Under the pieces are notes generated by a model. It saw nothing but the letters and a program-made list of their open reading frames with translations, did not search any database and was not told the DNA's origin. Below are positions 35,591 through 47,038 of a stretch of 64,000 bases of DNA, piece after piece; the stretch's first letter is position 1; each line of letters begins with the position of its first letter. Where the stretch lies: positions 41,740,437 to 41,804,436 of the forward strand of contig JALGQZ010000004.1 of the NCBI GenBank assembly GCA_023105745.1, given 5' to 3'. Source of the DNA: Austropuccinia psidii. Taxonomy: Eukaryota; Basidiomycota; Pucciniomycetes; Pucciniales; Sphaerophragmiaceae. A program made the position numbers and the translations under genes.

Positions 35591-37160
35591 GGTAAATTAA
35601 ACTGTGAAGAAGTGCTATTAAATAATAAGTGATTTTGGAAGTCTAGATAGAAGTTACAACTTTAAACCAGAAGAATTTCAGTTAAAATAAAGAATACCAA
35701 TTTCTTCACATTATTTAATTATCAACCACACTATTATATAAAAGCCTTCAAGCACATAATTCATGCATAAAAATTTCTACAAATACATTGAAAAATCATA
35801 GGGCTCATACATAAGAAACACACCCAAACAAAAAATTATTTCAAAATTTCTGCACCTTATTGAATCATCCATAGCAGAATTACACATTTCAATGTAGATG
35901 AGCTCAATACAGCTAGTTACATTAATATTTAGCAAAGAATAAGAAATTTATTTTATCCACCTCAATTCAATTGAAAAAACCTCAATGCTATGCAAGAGAT
36001 TAAAATGGATCCACCAAGAAACAATTTTTCTTAGTAGTAATAATACACATCAAATTTGAAATAAATGAAGGAATGATAAGATTAAACCACACACAAAATT
36101 CTCTCAATATTTCATATAAGCTTTGAAAGAAATACTTTCTCCACTTTCTTTCAAAGATAATTTCAGTTCACTTGATAACAAATTCTGTATTTTCTCCACT
36201 TTCTCCAATTCCAAGAATAAAGTCACCAGATAAACTCTTTTTAATATATCATATTACTAGAGGAAATTTGAATTGTCATAAGCTGTATTTTTTCCACTTT
36301 CTTGGAAAAAAACTCTCACCAGCCAAATTATCTGACTTAAATCACATTATTTTGATAATAAAAACACAGCCAGAGAAATTCTCTCAGAAAACATGTTACA
36401 AAGACACCAAAGCTACACATCTAAATTCTGTTTTTTCTAAGTCCCCTGTTTTGGAAATCTCTATGGAGGCCCACAAGGTATAAATAGAGATCTTATCTCC
36501 CTAATTTTGAAAAATAATGGAAAAAGTTCCCACTTTCCAGGACCACAACCATCTCTGAACTGAAAGGATATCTAGAGTAGTAGTAGTGTGTTAGTCATAA
36601 CAAGCTCAGTATACTTTCTCAGTAGCTTAGTATTGTTGAGGTTTGGTAGTATGACCATAGTGCAAAAACTCAGTAGCCTTTCTTGGTAGCTTGGTAGTAT
36701 TAAAAGAAAGAAGTGGTTATATAGACATAGTATTAAAAAGTTTATTTAAAGAATTACTATTAGTATTAAGTCCAGGAGTCTTATTATTAGTATTAGTATT
36801 AAAAATATCATTATAATAAAGAATAAAAAAACAAAAAAAAAATTCTATTAGTCTTATTAAAATAAAATCAAATAGTAGTCTTTATTTTATCAAAAATTAT
36901 AGTATCAAATCACAGTATTGGCTACAGATTTATCGATAGGTATGATTTTGAGACTACTGATAAGTATTTTTTATATTTCAAAGCCACAAAATCTCATTTC
37001 ATTTTGTAATTCTTCATAGGCTGACTATTCAGTATCATTTAGAGGCAAAGCTAAAGCACCTTATAACCCATGGTTATTGGACCATTCTAAAATTCAAAAC
37101 ATACTTACCAATACTTTCCCCCTAAAGGTACTACCCTATTTCATCCCACACCAAAATATC
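35591..37160 (+). repeat. Relic LTR (element 4) related to element 3
   Basis: The stretch from about 36460 to 37160 is colinear with the LTR of element 3: ATGGAGG...GGTATAAATAGAG (TATA box 36479-36487 against 48098-48106), a GAGACTxCTGA block, AAAGCCAC, TTCAGTAT, and TTTCCCCCTxxAGGTACTxCC followed by ATCCCACAC. The left boundary is uncertain. The sequence is much diverged from element 3, so this is an older insertion in Harbinger B. Confidence 0.65.
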
Positions 37161-38970
37161 TCCAAGAAATTGCAATTGGGCTAATTGATTTGTGCTTCCT
37201 AACTCCAATTCTCCTGTTTCACTTACCACCCCCTTTTTTGTTTCCTGTTTATAAATATGTTATAAAAAACTTATATATATAATCTTTTTATTTTGTTTTA
37301 ATTGAGGGGTGGAGAGATTTGAATTGGGATTTAATTCCCCATAAATATCCCCTATTCTCAATATCCCATCCCAATAGTAACATCACCCCTTCTCTTGCTA
37401 TTCCATATCAATTATCTGATCATTTGACTGTTGGGACTAAACCAAATGAAAAGCTGATTACTGATGAGTTGAATTTTTCCAAAATCTCTGTAATTCCTCA
37501 TGATGTGATGATTTTTGAGACTTGACCTCACAATCATATTTATTTAACAGATGAGAATTCACTGAATTATAATACCCCAAAGTCCACACAACAAAGAATA
37601 TTTCTTGATTATATGAACCAAACCACAGGCCAGATTGGCATTTAAAATCCCTACTTCTTCATTCTCACACTAGACAAAAATGAATCTTATAATTCCTCCT
37701 TGTAGAGAAATCCTCCACAAAGACTCCTACCCAGACCTTATGTACTTATTAATGAAAATAATAATCCCTATTTAAGGACTTTCATGTATCAAATTTATCC
37801 ATCCAGAAGTCCAACCCCAGCCTTCTATCAATTTCAAAAATTAGTCATCATGTCAAAAAAAGTTTCCACTAACTTTCAAAATATAACCACAAACACTGAT
37901 TTTCTTAATGGTATGATCAAATTAATACAATTTTGGTAAATTGGGATAGGTTTATGCAAGGAAGGCTGGCTTAACCAAACAAAAAATTGATTATGATAAT
38001 AATAAATGGTCAAAAAATCAAGAATTTTATGAATTCATTGAATCCCAAATCAAAAGACTTCCAGAAAAGGCACTTGAATAAAATGAAGAAATTATTAATT
38101 CAGTCATATTTTATGGAAATCAAATACATCACCCAATTTCAAATCTTATTCAAATGTTATGATAACTTTCAATGGCTTCCAAAATAAGCCACATACCAAT
38201 AATAAGTACATCAATGCACATACTAATAGTATCTTCTCTTTTATCATTAAAAATGATTTCAATCCCCTTACAAAAAGAATTCAACCCTCTTGGCATGGAT
38301 TATCATCTCCCAAACATAAATTCATCTTACATTTTTCCAAAAAAGAAGGCATTGTTGAAATACTCTGGGTACTTCTGAGCTTCTTCGACACACAACCAAA
38401 CCACAATAATAATTTATTGAACACAAATCCATCTCATTCTTTGGTTTTTATTTTCAAATAAACAAGAAAGTTTTCATAAAGGACAAAAATTCAAACAATG
38501 GATCTATGAAGAAATTGAATCAATGGTAAATTTTTAAATAACTCAAAATAAAAAGGATTACAAAAGATTACAAAAGATTACATAAAAATAAGAATTTGTA
38601 AATATTTTATATTGATAGCTATATGACATATCATATATATTTCCACATTCTATATTTCTGAAAAAAATTTCAAGTATTAAGATGTATTCTATTATCAAAT
38701 ATAATAGCTAAAGCTTTGGAATTTTTCTATTTTCTCTTGCCAATTAATGTGCATAGATTGAAGCCATATTACACATATTAGTTTTGAGTTAAATTTCTTT
38801 AATAATTTACATTTTTCATGACTCTTATGACTCATCAGTGCTTGAAAATAAACATTGAATTTATTATTGAGCTAATACAAGGTGTAGGGTTTAACACTTT
38901 AAGGAATTTTCAAATGGCCAATTCAATAATCTGCTTCTATGATATTTTGTAGCTCAAGGGTATCATTATT
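37161..38970. other. Possible internal remnant of element 4
   Basis: About 1.8 kb downstream of the relic LTR. Short plus-strand frames exist (37319-37525, 38159-38461), rich in Asn, Ile, Ser and Pro, but I recognise no gag or pol motif in them. It may be decayed leader and gag, or unrelated sequence. Confidence 0.35.
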
Positions 38971-39905
38971 CTAACATGAATCACTACATTGGTTTCCTAC
39001 TTGTGTTAAAATATTACGCAATATAGAACAGGCTACCACCCACTTTACAAAACCTTTTACCTCTTGAGAATTACACATTTGAGTTCTAATCTCACGCAAA
39101 GATGACCACCTCCCTTTCAAAAAACCAATTGAATTTTCGGCTTGGATCCTTGATACTGCCAAAAATAAATTGAATTATGATTATCTTATTGGTGGGATTT
39201 CACACCTTTTCATTCTGGAACAATCCAATGTGAGCTTTCATAAGCTAAATATTCAGGTAAATATTGATCATTTCCATAATATTTATGTGGATCCTTGGAG
39301 AGTTTAATATGCTGGTACACATTTGAAACATGAAGAACCCCTTCACAGAAAACATGTGGTACAATAAATGCTCTTTTGACATCACAAACTGATTCATATG
39401 ACATTTTAATATCTAAAGCATATCTATTATCAGCTCAAAAATTCTCTAATACAATTTTAATAGCATAAATACCTATTCTTGCAATCAAAGTATGCCTCAC
39501 CATCTCTGGGTGGCCTTTGATACAAAGTTATAAGACTACCATCTATAAATCCCACACATCCAGTAAACCCTTTGTCTTTCATCAATTTGGAATTCTTCAA
39601 TTTCTTTTGTTAATTGGGCTGCATAATACATTCCTTTTCATAATTGATTAGAAATTTGATTATATTCAGTGTATATAATACAATTTCTCCATGACTAACT
39701 CCAAAGATCACTCCTAGTTTTCCCATTGAATCCTAACTTTCATAATTCTAAATCTCATTTTATTGCTGTATCTCTCTGTTTAAATCTTGAAAAATTCTGA
39801 TAAATTGTGTCATCTTTAATAAATGAAACCAACCATTGGAAGGATTCATGATTAGTATGGCAGATTTGTTTGAATTTATGACTTGATAAGCAGATAAAAT
39901 TTCTG
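38971..39905 (-). pseudogene. HARBI1-type (PIF/Harbinger) transposase, copy B
   Basis: Second minus-strand DDE_Tnp_4 relic. From 39905 down: LSSHKFKQICHTNHESFQWL and IYQNFSRFKQRDTAIK; LGVIFGVSHGEIVLYTLNII after a frame change; the first Asp in GFIDGSLITLYQRPPRDGEA; a 49-nt intron at 39424-39472 with GTATTT at its start, a GCTGAT branch-like site and AATAG at its end; the second exon YALDIKMSYESVCD with VSNVYQHIKLSKDPHKYY; then the third acidic residue in AENSIGFLKGRWSSLREIRT. The DSAY block with the second Asp reads YESS, so that residue is lost or mutated. The gene is dead. Confidence 0.88.
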
Positions 39906-40324
39906 GAGCTGTATATATATGAATAATTGTTAGTTTTTTCAGGGTCTAAGAAACCTTTTTTCTACTTTTATGGTTTAATAGTGATATTTCTTTGTCCAGG
40001 TCAGGATCAATATTTGATTCCATTGAAAAGATACTATGTGTGGTATTTAGTTAATGAATTAATGGGATTCTTGTTAATATTCTTGGCATTTATAGATTCT
40101 TATATATTTTATAAAAAAGATGATGTTTGAATTATATTCAGAATATTTGGTCTAAAGAAATTTGAGAATGGACCAAATTATTATGCAAAGCTAGATTCCC
40201 TTAGTGAGGTTAATGCCCACCATTTCTAGCAATTTGTCCTTGAGAGGCTGGGATTTCAAGTGTGAAAATTCCGTATTTACAGCCAATAATATGGGTTTTT
40301 ACATGTTCAAAACACCATGGGTAA

Positions 40325-40404
40325 GGATGTGTGGTATTTTATAAATCCCAGAAATTTAATTTGGGATTTAAGGAAAAAAATACAAGACTTTAAATGTGGG
40401 ATTT
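40325..40404 (-). repeat. Right inverted repeat of Harbinger B
   Basis: Complement matches 32602-32682. Just inside it is AAAACACCATGG (40309-40320), which also occurs just inside the right end of Harbinger A (30542-30553), linking the two elements. Confidence 0.6.
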
Positions 40405-43400
40405 AATAGGTTTGACATCCTTTAATGTAATTAAATTCCCTTATTGAATATCATGAAATAAAATGAATTATGTTTTTTGAATAAAAAGCATTCTATTAAC
40501 AATAATACTAATAGTTTTGGTCTTCTAATTATTTGAATAATCTAGTTAAAAATAAATAATCAACCTTCATAGAATAAAAGCCTTTATAATATGATAATTT
40601 GATGGTTCTATGTGTAGACGATATTTTGAGGAAGAAATATTATTCAAATTTATCTTAATTGATACAATGCTCAATTTAATAATTTCTCACACTATTGAGA
40701 TTCAGTACTCACAACAATTAATCAGATCTGGTAATATATAATTTCTTAATAAGGATTAAATTTTAAATCTGATAGTATCTCAAAATTCTTGGGTAAATAT
40801 GAGGAAGAGGGCGCTTTTGTATGTTGAGGATCTCCTCCTGCTCATAATATAGACATTAATAGGTCTTAAAGGATTTATTTTAGTAAAATAAATAAAAAAA
40901 TGAGTTTTTGTCTTTATGAAATCATTATTTTATTGGTTTTTCATCTTATTGCACCATTGATTTTCAGCTATGTACTTAAACTCAAATTTCTCACATAATA
41001 CGCTTTTCATCTCTCTATTATTAATCTTCTCAAATTACTCAAACTTTTACATATAAATTATGAATCAAACAATAAGATAAATATTGTGTAAAGCCCTCCT
41101 TTTGATCATAAATAGTAATTTAATAAGACTCTTTATAAATTATATTCAATCCACTATACCTACCATAGCTTAAATATTGGAGCTAACCTGATAGCAAATT
41201 ATTTAATATCAATATTCTATCAAAATTAAAAGAAGAGAATTTTATTACATTATCAAGAATTAATTTTTTATTGTTTTATTCTAACAGCTTATTTCTGTCA
41301 GAACTCTCTATTTTGAAATTCAAAGATTGATTAAAAATGTTAATGAAAGGATGTTCTTGAAAGGTTAATTATTAGATTGTATGAGGGAGTTTTATTTTGG
41401 AATCTTTCTTACAAATAACAAAATGGCAAACAGGATCATGAAAAATAGGAAATTTTGAGAAATTTGGGGGCTATCACTCAAAAAATGTCCTTATCATATG
41501 TTACTTAGAGCTTATAAGTCTATTAGCTGAAATAATATGTCCTTGATTAGAATTTTATCAAGATTTTGTGATAAAAGAATATATTAGAAAGCTTGCATAC
41601 CCAGGTATCTCAGCAAGTACTGGTGTTACAGATATGTCATAATATTGACATATATGTAAAATTAAATCTTTAATCGAATTATTTATCTATTTATTTGAAT
41701 TATACTAACAATATCAAGTGTATATAAAGAAAATAAATAATCTTTAATAATATATATTATTCAATTTTTATCAATTTTGTACGTAATATATCACTAGTAA
41801 TGTAAATTGCATCATGCTAGGTATCAATATGATTGAGATTTACTTCTTAATTTAATTGATGATAAAGTAATTTTTTTCAGGATAAAATATTTATCATTAT
41901 TCTAATCAATATTTGAATGATTAGCTACATAATTATATGAGCTTATTTAAATATTTACTTGAATCTCAAATCTTTATAATGTATTTTTGGTTAAATTCCT
42001 AAATGTGAGATTTATCTTTAATTTTAATGAGGAAAGTTCACTTCTTGAGGAAGTGTAGCTCTGTTAATGGGAAAAAAAAATTTTCTCACTCAACCTTCTT
42101 ATGATAAGATTCAAAGCTCCAAATGTTTTAGGAATCTCAGGAATTTCTGTTTTTCTGCACTAAAATTTATAGAAAGACGCTTCTAGCTATAAGATTTATT
42201 AAGTATTAAGTTTTTGTATTTTTTAGAATCATTTTCATCGAGAAAGTGATTACATATTTTTTCTTATTTATCTCTATTTTTTCTATCGATAATTTTCTTT
42301 GAGGAGAGGAAACAATATGGCTGTGAAAGTAGAAATATATATCAACCCTTGTATCTTTTGCAGAACCTTATTGAAAGGTCTATTTGGGGATATTATAATT
42401 ATATCAATTCTGAAAGTTGAATAAAAATGAAAGGAGGCTTTAGACCAAAACACCCAAGGCAATCATGTTGTCAAAATATCAATCATAACCTTTCAAATGA
42501 TCGCAATTATTTGATAACCTGGAGGAATTTGACCATTGTTGGTATATGGTAGTTCGTGATTTGAGTTAATCACAAGAATTGATTTGCAAAATTAATTATC
42601 TCCTCAATAAAAAAGGGAAAAATAAGAAATTTTGATGCTTAAATTAAATACATATGATTCTGTTCATATTTTTCATGTGATATCCATATTTATTTGAAAC
42701 TTTAATACAAAATATAATTTCCTATCATATTACTTCTGCTTTCCTAATCATCATTTAAAAATTTCCTGAATTCATATATTCATTGATAATTACAAGGAAT
42801 AATGTTTCCTCAAATATCGTATCTTTTTTAAAATTATTATATAAAAGATTCATGAGTTATTTTTTATATCACTTCATTAATTCTCCTGTGTTTTATTCCT
42901 TGAAGCTCTATTATAGGTAAAAATTTCAATTTCCTTTGAAAAATGAAATTTCTATTCTCTATGAAAAACCATCCCAAGAAATTTCTTAAAAAATTTTAAA
43001 GGAATGTGTTATCCTAATTTAACTCCATTCTTTTTCAGTTTTCATCTTTATAGTCCAACTATACAGCTTAGAATACGATTCAAGTATTATATTAGAATAT
43101 ACGGCTAATGAAATTATTTATTGTTTTCTCCAAATCAAAAATTATCTATTAATTTTACTTGGTATCATATTTTTTCAATTATCCTTGTGTATAATATAAA
43201 TAAACGTAATAAGTTTGATATTCAAGATATTAGTTTCCTTTCGGGACTTTACTAAATGTTGAAGGTTCCTTTTGTTTGAATCCTTACTTATCAATAATTA
43301 TCTATTTACTAAAGCTTTTTTTAAGCTATCAGAATTGATAGAAAACCTTTTATATTCTCAGAAACAAAGCTTTATGTATATTTCCAAGTACCTTCTCATA

Positions 43401-45599
43401 AAAATCATTATATTTTGCATCATGAAAATCCACCCACAACATCCAACTCTTTATAGCTCAGTTGAATATATATAGTACTTAAAACCTCTTTTATATTTTG
43501 ATCTAATTATGTCTAAACATACATATTATTAGAATCATCTGAATTCTTGAATTATTTCACCTGAATATTAAACAATACCAAATCACAGATTTTTTTACCT
43601 TCCCTTCTAATAATAGATCTGAATTTCATAAATTTTGAATTTTATCTTTTTTTTCATTGAATTTAACTCCCTCTTTTTATCTAAGACTCTATTTTACTAT
43701 TCTAGACTCAAATGAAACAAATCACTTCTTTGACCCCCTTTTCAACCATAAACAGCTTTCTACAGTTTGAATTTTCTACTCATTCTATTTCTAATAATAG
43801 AGCTTATGCTATACTAGCCCTTTCAAATACTTTTTCCTTCTATGTAATTCCAATTAAATCATTAAGTACCCTCTCTCCATAGCCTTAACTACATGTATAC
43901 AATTGAGTTTTCATATTTTCATAATCCATCCTAATAGTATCTCTCAGTTGAAAAGAGATCATTAGTAAGAATATATATATATTAAACCTCCCTTGAGATT
44001 GCTTAATCAATAATTTTTGGATTTTGAATTTCATTTTCTTTGAAATTGAAATCAAAGAATGCATGATTTTTAGCTCATGCATACCTGAACCTGAAAAAAT
44101 ATCATTCTTCATTCCCGAAAAAGGCCATTTTTAATAGGATTGAATCCAAATTAAGACGAAATTGAAATTTTCTTTCATTTTTCTATATTGAACCATTTTA
44201 TTGATAAAATATAACTTTCAAAGCTTGCATAAATGCATTATCTAATTCTTCCTCAAAATACAATCATTTTGTGGGTTCATTTTGGTCTTTCCAGAAATTA
44301 AGAGCTTGTTCAATATTTAAATATTGTTTTAATTATTGAAAAATCAAGAGAGGTCTCTCAATATTCTCATCACAATGGTAATAACACAAATTTTGGAAGA
44401 AATTGTATAATATTCAAGTGCAATTTTGTCGCGCTAATCAACTTTTTATATGAAATTACTTTTTCAATTTTCAGGAAAAAATTCCTCCTATTTCTTCATC
44501 AATTTTAATTTATTATTGGTTTTTTTCACGTTTTATTTTTCTTTTATTATTAAATTTAACTCTATTAATAATTTTTAGCTATATACTCTTGATTTTTCAA
44601 AATATGTAATTTATTTTCCTCACATATTTAACATATTTTTCTGGTCTTAAATATTTTATTTTTACATCTTTTCCATTCCATAGAAATTAAATGGAACTAG
44701 TGTTCAGTTAATCTTTCTATTCTTAGAATATGTATACATACATTCTATGGATGAAATTTGGAATTTTTCAAATTAGTTATATTATTGAAAGCTTTCTTAG
44801 TGTAAACCAAGTATCTATTGGAGTCGAGATATAAAAGTATTTTCAAAGTATATTCTTGTGATCATGAAGTTACAAAAAACCTTTGAAGCTGTAATATCAG
44901 TTGATTCAATCAGCCTTATTTATCAAGAGGTGTTCTATTTCAGAATGGAAGTAGGGTATCAAGAAATTTAATTAGTTAATAATGTTTTTGTGCTTCATTA
45001 AAATCAATCTTATTGATCTTTATCACTAAAATTAGCTAAAAAACTTGAATTTTTTGTTCAAAGTAAATTACCAAAAAAAGTTGTCTTTTGCGAAAGTCAG
45101 AATAATGTCACACTTTAATAAATTTTCTCAAGAAATAAGATGCTTTTTATAGATGTGTAATCTCAACAAAAAGATGCTTTGAGAAAAATATTAAAATTCT
45201 CTAACTTGAATTATTAATAATGGAACCTTAAACCTAAATCATTTAATTATTATAATTTTGAATCAAGGGTTGATATATTAAGGATTAATTAAGGAAATAG
45301 TCAGAGAAAGAACTCTTACCAAGATTTTCAATTGACCTTCATTCTTTTCTCCTGAGTCAGCTGATTTTGAAAATAGCTAACAAATTTCATTACTTAAAAA
45401 AAGCATCCTTTCTTCTTCGGTACATCTAACTTATCTTTTGTATTATTTTTGATTTGTGAAGGTCACTTTTTGAGCTTTTAGTAAAATGCTACTTGTCATT
45501 GTCACATCAGTTTTGGAAATTAGGAACTAACAAATCGTCTGACTAGAATAATAAAATTACTTTCTCAACTCTTTTTTTCGAAGGCTGAAGACGTTTTAC
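40405..45599. other. Long AT-rich gene-free stretch
   Basis: About 5.2 kb in which I find no credible protein, RNA gene, LTR or inverted-repeat pair. Frames such as 43272-43475 and 43885-44112 are short and low in complexity. Very few CpG dinucleotides are present. Confidence 0.5.
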
Positions 45600-46110
45600 A
45601 AGGAACTCTTTCGGGTTAGTTGGCAAGATATAAAGCTGGTCGATGGGCTGCAGTGGCCCTTTCCATCGTGCAGCAAAACCAGGGGAATTGGTGCAGGGTC
45701 ACATGTTGATTTGAGGTTGGGGGTAGGCGTCCCTGCTGCGACCAATGATAAAAAAGGTAGCCACTTGCGCACCCTACTCTGAAGGGGTTGGCACGAAGCC
45801 CAATCGAACCCGGCCGGGATTGAACCGACGATCTCTCGCTGTCAAACACAGCACCTATATCGAAGGCGAGCGCCTTACCACTGGGCCACAGGTCCTTGTT
45901 ACTCCGCAGCAATCCGCAGTATATCACGTGATGTCGCATAGCGTGACTGCGGCAGCAGTGGTGGCGAGCGCGCACGCGTTTCAAATATCCGTTGGAATGC
46001 TGAGGTGACATTGCATTTGAAATTATTGTGAATCATGCTGAGTGTGCCGAGTAGAGTTTCTTCTCCCATGTTGCTGAAAAATCCACTCATGAGGTGGTAA
46101 AATCGAGGTG
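45600..46110. other. CpG-containing island around the tRNA gene
   Basis: About 500 bp with a much higher GC and CpG content than any neighbour, containing tRNA-Arg. The minus-strand 131-codon frame across it translates through the tRNA and is not credible as a protein. This is probably non-transposon genome sequence that has escaped cytosine loss. Confidence 0.6.
45805..45895 (-). tRNA. tRNA-Arg (anticodon TCG), intron-containing
   Basis: A complete cloverleaf on the minus strand, 91 nt with a 19-nt intron and 72 nt spliced. The acceptor stem is GGACCTG against CGGGTTC (all seven pairs, three of them G-T), with discriminator G. A-box-like GTGGCCCAGTGGTAAGG and B-box GGTTCAATCCC are present. 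The anticodon stem CTCGC/GCGAG closes a loop in which CT-TCG-A precedes the intron (after position 37, the usual place) and A follows. The T-stem is GTCGG/CCGGC. A run of six T lies about 50 nt downstream. It reads CGA codons if spliced as drawn. A tRNA-derived SINE is the alternative, but the full acceptor stem argues for a gene. Confidence 0.85.
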
Positions 46111-46125
46111 CTAGAGCAGCTCCAC

Positions 46126-46427
46126 CAGTGTTGCTAAACATGGAGAGCTACAAGTCACCAATAGCTTCCTGCTTCTGTGAGATGGCTTCTTAATGTGCAA
46201 TGCAAAATTGCAGTGTAGGTATCTGGGGAGGTAAACTGTTGCTTTCACAGAAACACTTTTTTTTCTAATTGAGGAGTAGGGGTGGCTGAGTGATGGTTTG
46301 GATGTTCTGAACACAAGTTTCACACATATTTATGAGTGTCATGGGAGCTAGAGGGCTTCCAGATCTGGCAGCCCAAGATCATTTTTTACCTACAGAGCTA
46401 AATGAAATTTGCATTTAGCAACACTTG
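46126..46427. mobile_element. Possible hAT-like MITE
   Basis: A 302-bp segment whose ends are inverted repeats: CAGTGTTGCTAAA (46126-46138) and TTTAGCAACACTTG (46414-46427). CAGTG-type ends suggest a non-autonomous hAT element. No matching 8-bp target duplication is visible, and there is no coding capacity. Confidence 0.5.
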
Positions 46428-47038
46428 TGGGGCTAAAATTTGAAACCTCACTATTTATCAATGATGGTGGAGAAAAATTTCTGACACAACCCCATTTCTG
46501 CAAGATAGCTCCCAGAAGTCCCATGATGATTATCAGCATAGCTAGCTAAAGAGCTAAACCCTTTTGATTTATTTCATTCTTTTTTCTTTCCTCATATCTT
46601 TGTAAAAAATAATGGAAATTAAAATAGACACAACAGGATAATTACGGATATCAAAAATTATAGTCTTCAAGGATTTAATGAATTTTACAGGAATAATCTC
46701 AAAAAATACAAAAACAGAAGAATATAAGGATCCATCTCAGGCAATACTACTAGCTAGCAGTTTTTTGGGAAGGTTTCTTGAGATAATCATAATGACTACC
46801 AGTCTTTTCCAAATTTTAGCTCAGTGATTACCAAGGTTATAATGAGAAGGTTTTTTTCCAACAGGTTCTGTATGCAATGACCACTGATATTATTACTCAG
46901 TATTGTTTCAGAAATCAAGCAAAAATTCTAATTTCCAAAAAAGCCACAGGAAATATTTCATTGGGTTTATTTCAAAAATGTGCATCATAAATGAAACACT
47001 GGTAGCTTGGTATTGCATAAAATCAAGTAGATTATTAC
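46428..47038. other. Region between MITE and element 3, edge unresolved
   Basis: About 600 bp without a recognisable gene. The left edge of the element 3 LTR lies somewhere here or just after; the LTR could extend into this stretch. Confidence 0.4.

Larger units (their letters stand above)
32602..40404. mobile_element. Proposed Harbinger element B
   Basis: About 7.8 kb bounded by diverged inverted repeats of about 80 bp: 32602-32682 against the complement of 40325-40404. Both begin AAATCCCACA and share GTATTT near base 22-27 and AAATCCCAxATTAAAT near base 36-51. Inside are a Myb/SANT-like relic on the plus strand at the left (33180-33960) and a HARBI1 relic on the minus strand at the right (38971-39905), the same order and orientations as element A. 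A relic LTR (element 4) is nested inside. No clear TWA duplication is visible, so the true ends may lie a few bases away. Confidence 0.6.

Noticed and set aside
36560..36720. Pseudoknot motifs in the element 4 leader (AGCTCAGTAT and CAGTAGCTT words)
   Set aside because: The words resemble the array, but the two helices cannot be drawn and the TAAAC linker is missing.
37319..38461. Gag of element 4
   Set aside because: Short frames without a zinc knuckle or capsid motif. Reported only as possible remnants.
45747..45895. tRNA-derived SINE
   Set aside because: The acceptor, D, anticodon and T stems all pair and the intron position is canonical. No SINE body, tail or target duplication was found. 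Kept as a tRNA gene with some doubt.
45616..46011. 131-codon minus-strand frame over the tRNA region
   Set aside because: It reads through the tRNA-Arg gene and has no protein-like motif.
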